Positions 8,419 through 17,839 of a stretch of DNA of 45,087 nucleotides are shown in pieces (within the stretch, counting starts at the first letter, position 1; the number at the start of each line of letters is the position of its first letter). Below the pieces are notes generated by a model. It made no database searches. It worked only from the letters and a program-made list of their open reading frames with translations, and was not told the origin of the DNA. Made by a program: the position numbers and the translations under genes. The stretch lies in assembly GCA_002691835.1 (NCBI GenBank), contig NZJA01000027.1, positions 1-45,087 of the forward strand, given 5' to 3'. The DNA is from Planctomycetota bacterium (GTDB taxonomy: Bacteria > Planctomycetota > UBA8108 > UBA1146).

Positions 8419-10047
8419 TTGAGCGACAAAGACACCAGCGTCATGCAAAAAATAGTTTCACTGTCCAAAAGACGCGGATTCATCTTTCAATCCAGTGAGA
8501 TTTACGGGGGGATGAACGGCTGCTGGGACTACGGTCCCCTGGGCGTTGAACTCAAGCGAAACGTTAAAGATGCATGGTGGCAAGATATGGTCACCCATCA
8601 TAACGACCTTGGGGTTCTTCCTGGTGCTAGCAGCAGTTTTGAAATGACCGGTCTCGACTGCTCGATCATCATGCATCCCCAAGTGTGGAAATGTTCCGGC
8701 CATCACGACTTGTTCCACGACATGATGGTCGACTGTCGTGAGACGAAGAAGCGCTATCGTCATGACCAGGTCCGAGGCCGCTGGGCTGAATACAGAGATC
8801 GAAAAGTCTTCGTCACCGCTCTTTCTGACCCGGAAGAAGAAGACGAGGCATTTACTGCAAGAGCGCAAAAGGTCTTTGGATTACGTGCCAAAGATCGGGA
8901 TCAAATCTCATGGGATGGTCCTGCTGGCAGCCTCGATCAGGTTTCAGAATTGGAAATGGTTCTGGGGCCCGACGCCAAAGAAGTCGGAACTCTGACTGAA
9001 CCGCGAGAATTCAATCTCATGTTCAAGACTCAAATGGGGGCCTTGAGTAACGAAGACAGTATGGCATTTTTGCGTCCTGAGACCGCTCAAGGCATCTTCG
9101 TTAATTTCAAAAATGTCGTCGACTCATCGCGAGTGAAGATCCCCTTTGGTATCGCCCAGGTGGGGAAAAGTTTCAGAAATGAAATCACTCCCAGAAACTT
9201 CACCTTCAGAGTTCGCGAGTTCGAGCAGATGGAGGTGGAATTCTTCTGTCATCCAGACACTTCACAGGACTGGTACAAGTTTTGGCGTGACCGTCGAATG
9301 GCTTGGTATCTCAAGCATGGACTTTCCGCAGAGAATCTGATCCTTCGCGAACATCATGAAGACGAACTCAGTCATTACTCCACCGGAACAGCGGACATCG
9401 AGTACGCCTTCCCATTTCTTCCGCCTGGCGAATTTGGAGAACTTGAAGGAATCGCCCATCGCGGGGATTTTGACTTGCGAAGTCACATGGAAGGCAAGTT
9501 GGACCCTAATTCAAGTCCACTCGAAGTCGAAAAAGACGAATCTGGAAAGCCGCGCTGGAAAGGCAGTGGGCGTGATCTCAGTTACCGGGACCCCGTGACC
9601 AATGATCGATTTGTTCCGCATGTCATCGAGCCTTCTGCAGGCGCTGATCGCGCCACTCTCGCATTTCTTTGTGAAGCCTACACCGAAGATTCTGCTCCAG
9701 ATGACAAGGGAGAAATGCAATCCCGAGTGGTTTTGAAGTTCCATCCCAGGCTTGCTCCCATGAAAGCTGCTGTCCTGCCTTTGGTCAAAAAGGACGGGAT
9801 GCCCGAAAAAGGCCAAGAAATCTATGGGGAACTGAAAAGGCATTTTCCCGTTTTCTATGATGTCAAAGGTGCTGTCGGTCGTCGCTATCGTCGAATGGAT
9901 GAAGCAGGAACCCCTTTCTGCCTGACCGTCGATGGCGAAACGCTGTCTGAAGAGACGGTGACATTAAGAGAGAGAGATTCTATGAAACAAACACGCTTGA
10001 AAGTCGATGAAGCGATTCAGGCGATTCGGGAGGCCATCGATTGCTGA
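8419..10047 (+). CDS. glyQS: Glycyl-tRNA synthetase, dimeric (eukaryote/archaea-like) type
   Basis: Class II glycyl-tRNA synthetase of the single-chain alpha2 type, 542 aa from the TTG at 8419. The N-terminal segment [21 protein letters not shown] is the family hallmark. Motif 2 is near [38 protein letters not shown] and EPSAGADRA (motif 3 region) are clear, and the C-terminal anticodon-binding domain starts near [11 protein letters not shown]. The [12 protein letters not shown] segment is kept, but the CPxCG zinc knuckle that many bacterial members have before [11 protein letters not shown] is absent. It overlaps the start of the VWA gene by 7 nt. Confidence 0.93.
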   Translation: [542 protein letters not shown]

Positions 10048-11405
10048 AGCTTTTTACCTGCTTGATCCTCTTGATACCTGGGAATATTCATGCGGCCCAC
10101 ACTGACCGGGGTCTTCAACAAGCTGTGAAAGAGCGAAACGTCGCTCAGATTCAAGAAAGAATGAAACAGCTGGCTGAAGAGAAAAAAGGAAATGCTGTTC
10201 GGCCAATCGTCGACGCAGTGGCAGATGCAGAATCCGCTCCCGAAGGGGATTGGTATAGTGTAGACCGTTATCGAGTCTTTCTTGCTGGGGCACGAAACCT
10301 GGCCACAATTCCTGGCCCCTTGCTCGACAAGGAACTTAAAAAGATCATCAAGAAGCATCCGGAGTGGCCGGCCAGAACATTGGCACTCCATGCATCACTT
10401 CTTTCAGCGTCTTCTGACACAATTACCCTCGCAATCAGTGCTCTCCATGACAAAGCACCTCAAGTGATCATCGCCTCTGCCAACGTGCTCGGTAAAAGCA
10501 AACAGATTTTGGCAATTGAGCCCCTTATTAGTGGAATGAAGCGCTGGGAAGATCAAAAGACGCGCGAGAGAGCCGCAAAGGGTGGGCGTGATGAACTTGA
10601 AAAGATGGCGAAAGACAGAGCATGGCTTGCCTGTAGAGATGCACTGCATCGTTTAACGGGTGTTTCTCTGCATGACTCTGGAGCCTACAAATCGTGGGTC
10701 TCTGCTCATCAAGAAGATTTAGACCCTGAAAAAGTAGACCTTGACCGGGTTGAAGTTAAAACGACGGGGACAGGGCTTTTTGGATTGGACATCACAGGTC
10801 GCAACATTGCGTTCATCATCGATGTTTCGGGTTCCATGATGGCAACCGATCCTCCCAGTGAAGAGCAGATGGAGCGAATCAGTCGCTCTACGGGTGTTGG
10901 GAAAAGCGTTGAGGAGAGAATCTCCGAAATGATGGAATCCCGAAGAAGAATCCTTCGAGCTCGAACAGAGTTGAAAAAAGCGATCGAAGGCCTGGGTGAA
11001 AATAAAAGGTTCACAGTGATCGCTTATTCTACGGAAGTTCAGCCGTGGAGCCCGCTCCTGAAGCAGGCCGATAAAAAGAATCGGTCCTCAGCGGTCCAAT
11101 TTGTCGATTCCTTAAAGGCTTCGGGAATCACGGTGACTGACGAAGCACTCAATATTGCACTCAGCGATCCGACTCTCGATACGATTTACCTCGTCACGGA
11201 CGGAGCTCCAACTCACATGGGAAGTCGTGGGGCAGATCTGCCTCCCGATGCTCCCGAACTGATGCGGCGCATCCTTGCTGAAACTCGTGCGGTGAACCAT
11301 TTAAGGGGAATCCGGATCTTCACTCTCGGGTTTATAGACGCAGAAGAGGAATTCCTTAAAAAGTTGGCTGCTGAAAATAACGGTAGGTACGTTCAGATTC
11401 GCTAG
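10041..11405 (+). CDS. Secreted VWA-domain protein
   Basis: A 454-aa exported protein. A signal peptide covers about 1-18 (hydrophobic core CLILLIP, cleavage near IHA-AH). A helical HEAT-like region covers about 20-215. A von Willebrand A domain covers about 254-454, with an intact MIDAS: DVSGS at 261-265, Thr in GITVTDEAL, and VTDGAPT. VWA domains bind protein partners through a divalent metal. The TTG start at 10041 lies inside the glyQS end with GGGAGG 7 nt upstream, so it is translationally coupled to a tRNA synthetase, an odd pairing. The partner is unknown. Confidence 0.82.
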   Translation: MLKLFTCLILLIPGNIHAAHTDRGLQQAVKERNVAQIQERMKQLAEEKKGNAVRPIVDAVADAESAPEGDWYSVDRYRVFLAGARNLATIPGPLLDKELKKIIKKHPEWPARTLALHASLLSASSDTITLAISALHDKAPQVIIASANVLGKSKQILAIEPLISGMKRWEDQKTRERAAKGGRDELEKMAKDRAWLACRDALHRLTGVSLHDSGAYKSWVSAHQEDLDPEKVDLDRVEVKTTGTGLFGLDITGRNIAFIIDVSGSMMATDPPSEEQMERISRSTGVGKSVEERISEMMESRRRILRARTELKKAIEGLGENKRFTVIAYSTEVQPWSPLLKQADKKNRSSAVQFVDSLKASGITVTDEALNIALSDPTLDTIYLVTDGAPTHMGSRGADLPPDAPELMRRILAETRAVNHLRGIRIFTLGFIDAEEEFLKKLAAENNGRYVQIR

Positions 11406-11420
11406 GGGAAAGGCGAACCC

Positions 11421-12707
11421 TTGAAAGATTCTGTGGTCATTGTTGCCGGACGAAGAACACCATTTGTTCGTGCTGGGGAAGAATTCCGTGAAGTCCCCGT
11501 TGACGTCCTGGCAACGTCCTGCACGCGGGAGCTTGTGGACGTCTCAGGGGTCGACGCATCGACCGTCTCCGAGTTGATTCTGGGGTGCTGTGCCCAACCT
11601 CCAGATCGGGCCAACCCCGCCAGAGTTGTCAGCCTGAGAGCGGGTCTTCCGACAGAAAGCCCGGCCCACACTGTCGCCAGAAACTGCGCCAGTGGCATGC
11701 AGGCGATCGTGAGTGCTGAGCTTCGGGTCGCTCGTGACGAAAACGCGGTGATTCTTGCTGGTGGTGCTGAATCGATGAGTCGAATCCCACTGCTGTTTCC
11801 GACCAGTTTTGGATTCAAGTTGTCTTCGCTCTCAAGGGCTCGATCCTTCTCCGAAAAGCTGAGTGGTTGGCTGAAATTCCGATGGGCTGATTTAAAGCCT
11901 CGAATTGGCTTGCTGGAAGGCCTCAAGGATCCTTTTAGTGGTGAAATGATGGGGGATACCGCCGAGCGCTTGGCTCGAGAATGGAATATTTCTCGTCAAG
12001 CACAAGATCAAATGAGCATTGAAAGTCACCGCCGTGCGATTGCTTCGAAAACTGAAATCCAAAAAGAGATTTCCCCTCTGGCGATTCCTCCTCATATGGA
12101 TCAGTACATTTCAGAAGACATTGGGCCGCGAGAGTCGATTGATCCCGATAAAGTTGCGCGAATGAAACCCTATTTTGATCGTAAAATGGGGACTGTGACC
12201 GTCGCCAATTCATGTGGGATCACTGACGGTGCGGCAATGGTCCTCGTCATGCGAGAATCCCGAGCCAAAGCATTGGGGTATGAACCCCTGGCGAGAATCG
12301 TATCGAGTGCCTTTGTAGGGTGCGACCCCTTGAGGATGGGTCTCGGCCCTGTTCATGCCATGGCACGACTCCTTAACAGTTCAGGATTAGAAGTCCAGGA
12401 CCTCCAATGCGTTGAGCTGAACGAGGCGTTTGCGGCACAGGTTTTGGCCTGTCAAGAGGCCTTGGCAAGCCCCTCATACAGTCGTGATGCCGGGTTCAAA
12501 AAGACCCCCGGTGCAATTCCTGAGGACCGACTGAACCCCGAGGGTGGATCGATAGCCTTGGGCCATCCGGTGGGAGCGTCTGGAGCCCGGATTGTTCTAT
12601 CTTGTGCCCGCAAGCTTCATCAGGCTGGCGGAGGACATGGCATCGCCACGATGTGCATCGGTGGTGGTCAAGGCGGGGCAGTTTTACTAGAGGGGATTTC
12701 ATCATGA
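11421..12707 (+). CDS. fadI: Acetyl-CoA acyltransferase (thiolase), FadI/HADHB type
   Basis: Thiolase of 428 aa for the last step of beta-oxidation, cleaving 3-ketoacyl-CoA to acetyl-CoA and a shortened acyl-CoA. The active-site Cys89 lies in RNCASGMQAI, His382 in GGSIALGHPVGASG, and the second Cys412 in CIGGGQGG. The insertion before GEMMGDTAERLA and the length fit the mitochondrial-beta/FadI branch better than classical FadA. The TTG start has a GGGGAAAGG run upstream. The stop overlaps the fadJ start by 4 nt (ATGA), so the two form an alpha2beta2-type multienzyme pair. Confidence 0.92.
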   Translation: MKDSVVIVAGRRTPFVRAGEEFREVPVDVLATSCTRELVDVSGVDASTVSELILGCCAQPPDRANPARVVSLRAGLPTESPAHTVARNCASGMQAIVSAELRVARDENAVILAGGAESMSRIPLLFPTSFGFKLSSLSRARSFSEKLSGWLKFRWADLKPRIGLLEGLKDPFSGEMMGDTAERLAREWNISRQAQDQMSIESHRRAIASKTEIQKEISPLAIPPHMDQYISEDIGPRESIDPDKVARMKPYFDRKMGTVTVANSCGITDGAAMVLVMRESRAKALGYEPLARIVSSAFVGCDPLRMGLGPVHAMARLLNSSGLEVQDLQCVELNEAFAAQVLACQEALASPSYSRDAGFKKTPGAIPEDRLNPEGGSIALGHPVGASGARIVLSCARKLHQAGGGHGIATMCIGGGQGGAVLLEGISS

Positions 12708-14881
12708 GTCAATGGAAATTGGTTCGGTCCTCTGACTGGAATTTAGCGATCCCCAAATCTGATCCGAAAGGACGATGGCTCCATCTCATTTTGGATGCCG
12801 ATTCCCCAGGCAACATCCTTTCCACTTCTGTCTTGGAGGATTTGAAGCAAACTCTTTCGAGAGTCGTGGAACATGATGGAATTCAGGCCGTCATCGTATC
12901 CAGTGCGAAAGACGGATATTTTTGCTCCGGGGCTGATCTCGATATTATTGAATCCGCAAAAGATCCGGATGAGGTCTATCGGCAGTGTCGAGAAATCCAG
13001 GATCTCTTTGGGCTTCTGGGAGGATTTCAGGTTCCAAGTTTCTGTGTCATCCAGGGAGTCTGCCTTGGTGGAGGTTTGGAACTTGCTCTGGGTTGCAGTT
13101 CACGAATCGTCGTCAATTCTCCTGAAACAAGGATTGGTCTTCCGGAAGTGAATTTAGGGATTCTGCCCGGCTTCGGTGGAACAGTACGTATGTCTCGGCT
13201 TCTCGGCTTGCGCAATGCTCTGACATGGATCCTGACCGGCGGAAGAATGCCTGCGAAAGCTGCATGGAAAAAAGGGGTCGCGGACTACATGATCCCGCCT
13301 GAGGGATTTCGTCAAACGGCCTTGAAGATCATCGACAAAGAATCCAAGTCTCAATTAAAAAACTGTCACTCACGACGCAAAAAGTTGCGATCCGGCATGA
13401 TGGCGAAACTGGTCGACGGAACACCGTTTGGCAGAAGCTTTGTCGCAAAAGAAGCTTTGAAAGGGATCCGCAAAAAAACAGGTGGAAAGTTACCTGCTCC
13501 TGAGCGGGCACTTGAAGTCGCATTGTTTGCATCCTCTGGATCCCTTGTGCCAGCTCTTGAAAAAGAAGCTCGTGAGATCTCAAAGCTGGTGACTGGCGAA
13601 ATCTCTAAAAACCTGGTCCATATCTTCAAGAATTCAGAAAGAGCCCGACGAGGCGACCCCAGTGAGCCGTCTGGTTCATGGGGCTCCTCCGATTCTCTGG
13701 TCGTTCTCGGTGCCGGAACTATGGGGTCAGGGATCGTGAGTGTCGCATTGCAGAAAGGTCTTGCTGTACGCCTTCGAGATATCTCTCGAGAAGGACTGGA
13801 AAGAGGCCTTCGGTTTGTTGGCCAACAGATTCAACAGCGCTTTCGTAAAAAACGGATGAGCAGAGAAACGCGCGATGAAACTCTTGCGCGCTTGACCTAT
13901 GGAAAAGATCTGGAGGGGCTCGCTTCTGCGGGTTGCGTTCTTGAAGCTGTGGTCGAACGACTCGATGTGAAGAGATCTGTTCTCGCAGATTTGTCTGACC
14001 GTCTCCCCGAGAATTGTATTTTCGCCACCAATACTTCTGCCCTGAGCGTGACTCGCATACAGGAAGACAGTCCCATCGCTGAACGTGTCGTAGGTCTTCA
14101 TTTCTTTAACCCTGTGCCCATGATGCCTCTGGTTGAAGTGATTCCAGGTGAGTGGACCTCTCCCGAAACTGTCGGTAAAGCATTGGCTTTGGCCCGCAAG
14201 CTTGGCAAATACCCGGTGGTCGCGAAAGACTCGCCAGGCTTCGTGGTCAATCGAATCCTTGTTCCTTACCTCCTCGGTGCAAGTCGGTTGCTGCTCACCG
14301 GAATACCGGGACATGAAATCGACAAAGTGGCTCGTCGACACGGGTTGCCCATGGGACCTTTTAAACTCATGGATGAGGTGGGACTCGATGTCGGCCTTGA
14401 AGTCCAAAGAACCCTGGAAGCAGCGTTTGGATCTCGATATCAGGCCTCTTCTCTCCTGAACGACATGGTTGAGAAGGGCTGGTTGGGTAAAAAGAGTGGT
14501 ACCGGATTTTATCGTCATCAAGGTGGCGGCGTGACATGGAATTCTGATCTCGAAATTCCTCCACATCTGGCGATCACGGGGATGTCCAAAAAGAGCCCGG
14601 ATCAAATCATTCATGCCCTGATTGATCCAATGGTGGATGAAGCTTCCCGCTGTCTTGTGGAAGGCGTTGTCTCCGATGCGGGAATTCTTGATTTGGCCAT
14701 GATTATGGGGACCGGATTTCCGCCACATTTAGGTGGGCTGCTCAAGGACGCTGACCAACAGGGCTTGAATACGATCGTTGATCGATTGGAAAAGTCACAT
14801 GCATCAGGAGACCCGCGTACGCCATGCGAAGGTCTCATACAAAAAGCAGAAAACGGACAATTTTTTCATGATGTCGTCTAA
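12704..14881 (+). CDS. fadJ: Multifunctional fatty-acid oxidation protein (enoyl-CoA hydratase / 3-hydroxyacyl-CoA dehydrogenase)
   Basis: A 725-aa alpha subunit of the beta-oxidation complex. The crotonase domain (about 15-200) has Glu126 in GGGLELALGC and Glu148 in RIGLPEVNLGILPGFGG, the two catalytic acids. The NAD-binding domain starts at VVLGAGTMGSGI (333-344). The dehydrogenase His466 lies in GLHFFNPVPMMPLVE, and DSPGFVVNRIL follows. The C-terminal repeat domain ends with MIMGTGFPPHLGG. The ATG at 12704 overlaps the thiolase stop, with GAGGGG upstream. The region between the two enzyme halves (about 215-325) is Lys/Arg-rich and divergent. Confidence 0.94.
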   Translation: MSQWKLVRSSDWNLAIPKSDPKGRWLHLILDADSPGNILSTSVLEDLKQTLSRVVEHDGIQAVIVSSAKDGYFCSGADLDIIESAKDPDEVYRQCREIQDLFGLLGGFQVPSFCVIQGVCLGGGLELALGCSSRIVVNSPETRIGLPEVNLGILPGFGGTVRMSRLLGLRNALTWILTGGRMPAKAAWKKGVADYMIPPEGFRQTALKIIDKESKSQLKNCHSRRKKLRSGMMAKLVDGTPFGRSFVAKEALKGIRKKTGGKLPAPERALEVALFASSGSLVPALEKEAREISKLVTGEISKNLVHIFKNSERARRGDPSEPSGSWGSSDSLVVLGAGTMGSGIVSVALQKGLAVRLRDISREGLERGLRFVGQQIQQRFRKKRMSRETRDETLARLTYGKDLEGLASAGCVLEAVVERLDVKRSVLADLSDRLPENCIFATNTSALSVTRIQEDSPIAERVVGLHFFNPVPMMPLVEVIPGEWTSPETVGKALALARKLGKYPVVAKDSPGFVVNRILVPYLLGASRLLLTGIPGHEIDKVARRHGLPMGPFKLMDEVGLDVGLEVQRTLEAAFGSRYQASSLLNDMVEKGWLGKKSGTGFYRHQGGGVTWNSDLEIPPHLAITGMSKKSPDQIIHALIDPMVDEASRCLVEGVVSDAGILDLAMIMGTGFPPHLGGLLKDADQQGLNTIVDRLEKSHASGDPRTPCEGLIQKAENGQFFHDVV

Positions 14882-16307
14882 CATTTTTTCGATACTGCTG
14901 AGTATCGTTTTCACTATTCTCTGCATACAGACCGTTGAAGCTCAGGACTCGCCTCCTGAAATCACCAAAGATCGAGCGCAAGTCGTAAAAGATCTTCTCT
15001 CTTCGAATTCTCAGAAATCTCGGCAAGCTGTCGAATACATTCGGGCCAACAAAGATCCGATTTGGCTCAAAGAACTCGCCCCACTTCTGGACACTCAGGA
15101 GGGGACCTCTCGACAGATTGTCACGATGCTCGTCTTGGGGGTTTTCCCTGAAGATTCGCTCTCCTTTTTCGCCAATGTCGCAAAAAGCCCATCTCGGTAT
15201 TCACGTGAAGCCGCTATGTATGGACTGGCTCGGGTCATGAAACCTGGTGTAGAAAAGGAACTCATCCAAGGCCTTCGTGATTCAGATGAAAAAGTTCGAA
15301 ATGCAGCACTTCGGGGGATACAATTACTTTGTCGCCCCGATGGAGGCCGGCTCTTTACAGCTTTGTTGAACTCAGATTCTCCACCGTTCCCACCTCCACA
15401 CCCAGCTTTCGAAGCTCTTCAGATCGCTCTTCAAAATCATGAGAACTTTGAACCCAAGGATTCGTGGAAGGGTGTTTGGCATGAAGTCTCGACTCGCACA
15501 ACCATTCGCTCCATCCAGGATAAATTCCTGACTAATTTGAGCGACGAATCTCAGAGGACAATTCTTCAACGCGTTTTTCAATCGGCTTCGCCCTGGGCGT
15601 CCAAGCCACTGATTGAAGATTCTCTGGTATACGATTTCTCGATGGTCAATGTGGTCGCTGGCAGTTCCAAAGAGATCCATATCGACGCCACACCTGAAGA
15701 AATCAACAGAACACGATTCCTTGGCTACGATATCGATCGTGCAGTTCATCTGCGTATGGCTGTCGACCTGTGGCTTCAGGCACCACAACTGTACACAAAG
15801 AAGATTGAGGTCGTCGATGACGAGATCATCATTCATTTGAATCTAAAGGGATCACCATATCTTCATGCGGGCGTAGGTCTCCTGAATATTTCTTATTGGG
15901 AAAGCCGCGTCTCTAATGGCCTAGAGGCTCAGGTTGTTTTTGATGTCAACACTGGGAAGTGGCTCAGAGAACAGGTGATTTCAGATAAAAATAACCAAGT
16001 CTGGAACACCGTATGCAGTGATTGGATTTCTGGAAATCCGGAACTGCCTGGGAAAATCACGATTGAAATGCCACAAGGTCAAGTAGGGGCCAGGCTGTAC
16101 CCATTAACCTTCCGAGCATTCTTTGATCGCCAGGGGAAACAGTGGCATCTGACAAAAGCCACCATGCATGAACAAATCACGGATGAATCAGGTTCCACAT
16201 CTCAGCAGTTAAGAGCCTTGGCTGAACTAAAACTGACCGTCACGAAAGAAAAACAGAAACCCGATCATTCTGGCCAAGGGTCAAAAGGAAAATCACCCAA
16301 AGAGTAA
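14868..16307 (+). CDS. Secreted HEAT-repeat protein, unknown function
   Basis: About 479 aa from the ATG at 14868 (a second ATG follows directly). A signal peptide covers about 1-24, with cleavage near VEA-QD. Residues ~30-180 form HEAT-like helical repeats (REAAMYGLARVMKPG, DEKVRNAALRGIQLL). The remaining ~280 aa are probably a beta-rich extracytoplasmic domain with no family I recognise, ending in a Lys-rich tail. The start lies inside the fadJ end (14-nt overlap) with only a weak ribosome site. Its 3' end overlaps the convergent TPR gene by 43 nt. Confidence 0.75.
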   Translation: MMSSNIFSILLSIVFTILCIQTVEAQDSPPEITKDRAQVVKDLLSSNSQKSRQAVEYIRANKDPIWLKELAPLLDTQEGTSRQIVTMLVLGVFPEDSLSFFANVAKSPSRYSREAAMYGLARVMKPGVEKELIQGLRDSDEKVRNAALRGIQLLCRPDGGRLFTALLNSDSPPFPPPHPAFEALQIALQNHENFEPKDSWKGVWHEVSTRTTIRSIQDKFLTNLSDESQRTILQRVFQSASPWASKPLIEDSLVYDFSMVNVVAGSSKEIHIDATPEEINRTRFLGYDIDRAVHLRMAVDLWLQAPQLYTKKIEVVDDEIIIHLNLKGSPYLHAGVGLLNISYWESRVSNGLEAQVVFDVNTGKWLREQVISDKNNQVWNTVCSDWISGNPELPGKITIEMPQGQVGARLYPLTFRAFFDRQGKQWHLTKATMHEQITDESGSTSQQLRALAELKLTVTKEKQKPDHSGQGSKGKSPKE

Positions 16308-17839
16308 GCGGTTTCATGCGGTTTCAGTCGCTCCACCAGTGAATCTCGACCAGCTTGCTTTGCTGCAGCGATCAAGGCTTTTTGCAGCTCCAAAGCCTGT
16401 TCAGATTGGCCAGAGGCTGCAAGCAACATGGCTTGAGCTTCCAACAGTTCCAAGTCTGGTCGTTGTTGAGTCCACGCACTGACACGAACTAGTTCCTGTT
16501 CCAGAGTTTTCCGAGGAGTATTGCGATCACATGCCAACAAACGCAATCGCAGTCCTTGAAGTCGCAGATTCGAAGAGTGAATCAAAAGAGATCGTTCGAC
16601 CCATTCGAGAGCCTCATTTGGTTGATGTAGCCGGATGAAGCAAACCGATGCCGCGAGCCAGGCCATTTGATTTCCAGGAACCTGTTCAACCAGCGCCTCA
16701 AGATCACTTAACGCGCCTGCGTAAAGTCCAAGTCGTCTTCGTGCATTGCCACGATTATAAAGGGCTTCGGCATGACTCTCGTCGATTTCCAACGCTCGGT
16801 CATAGCACCGAATCGCTTCTTCGTCAGAACCTTCCTGTGCCTCAATCACTCCTAGATCGAACCATGCCAACGCTAATTTGGGATCGAGACGGATCGCTTC
16901 CTGCAGATGGAGTCGAGCATCATCAAGACGACCAAGCTTGACCCGAGTAGAACCCAGGTTCAGGTGAGCAGTCGGTGAGTTCGGATCAAATTCCAAGGCT
17001 TTCAGAAAGGATTCTTCAGCTCTGTCGTAGAGGCCCTCTGTGAACATGAGAGTGCCTTCATTGAGATGAACCCGACCTCCACGGCGCAGTGCTCGTACTT
17101 CTGCAAGCCAAGGGTCATTCGCTTGAGGAAATGCGATCCCTCGCATGCTCATCTGTTCTTCTGCTTTCGACGGCTGTCCCTGCGCTCTAAAAGCAAGACC
17201 TAAAGGATATCTCAGTGCTGAAGCACCGGGAGAAAGTTCAAGTGCCTGGCTAAGTTTTTGAATCGCACCTGCGGCATCTCCTTCTCGCAAGTCGAGTTGG
17301 CCGAGGATAGCCAAGGCAGGCACTGACAGAGGATCGAGATCCAGGACGTGTTCGGCATGAATCCGACTCTCGGGATCATCGCCGGAATCATAGGCCAACT
17401 GTGCGATAAGCAGGCGTGTATTGACATGATCCGGCTCAATTTTGGACCACCGCAACATGATCTGTCGTGCCTTTTCTGGCTGCCCCAACTCTCGATAACA
17501 CAATGCAGACAGATATGCGCCACGATGGTTTCCTGATTCAGCCTCGAATGCTGCTTCATAATTCTCCACAGCATGTTGATACAATCCATACGCCTGAAAT
17601 ATTTTCCCCGCTGAGTTTAACAAGTCAAAATCCTGTGAATCTGATTCGGTGAACTTCTCTTGGAGTTCCAAAGCCTCCGTTAGATGCTCACGAACATACT
17701 CTTCAAAGGATTCGAGAGGTAACTCGGTCCAGACATGAATCGGTTTTGGTTCACAGCCGATACCTATCAAACATACGATGGCCGAGAGCAGGAATCCGGA
17801 TGTCGTTCTCAATTCAGTGTCCCGCTTTCTGAATGACAT
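16265..17839 (-). CDS. TPR-repeat lipoprotein
   Basis: About 524 aa from the ATG at 17839. A lipoprotein signal has a lipobox ending in Cys29 (IGIGC). At least ten tetratricopeptide repeats follow through most of the chain, for example AYLSALCYRELGQPEKA and AHLNLGSTRVKLGRLDDA. TPR arrays are protein-docking surfaces; a membrane-anchored one probably scaffolds partners in the cell envelope. The start overlaps the end of the FG-GAP lipoprotein gene by 26 nt, so the two are co-translated and probably co-functional. An upstream in-frame start is possible but would bury the lipobox. Confidence 0.82.
   Translation of the reverse strand: MSFRKRDTELRTTSGFLLSAIVCLIGIGCEPKPIHVWTELPLESFEEYVREHLTEALELQEKFTESDSQDFDLLNSAGKIFQAYGLYQHAVENYEAAFEAESGNHRGAYLSALCYRELGQPEKARQIMLRWSKIEPDHVNTRLLIAQLAYDSGDDPESRIHAEHVLDLDPLSVPALAILGQLDLREGDAAGAIQKLSQALELSPGASALRYPLGLAFRAQGQPSKAEEQMSMRGIAFPQANDPWLAEVRALRRGGRVHLNEGTLMFTEGLYDRAEESFLKALEFDPNSPTAHLNLGSTRVKLGRLDDARLHLQEAIRLDPKLALAWFDLGVIEAQEGSDEEAIRCYDRALEIDESHAEALYNRGNARRRLGLYAGALSDLEALVEQVPGNQMAWLAASVCFIRLHQPNEALEWVERSLLIHSSNLRLQGLRLRLLACDRNTPRKTLEQELVRVSAWTQQRPDLELLEAQAMLLAASGQSEQALELQKALIAAAKQAGRDSLVERLKPHETAYSLGDFPFDPWPE

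Noticed and set aside
13727..14728. 333-codon minus-strand frame
   Set aside because: Antisense to the dehydrogenase half of fadJ; composition is His/Ser-rich and typical of a shadow.
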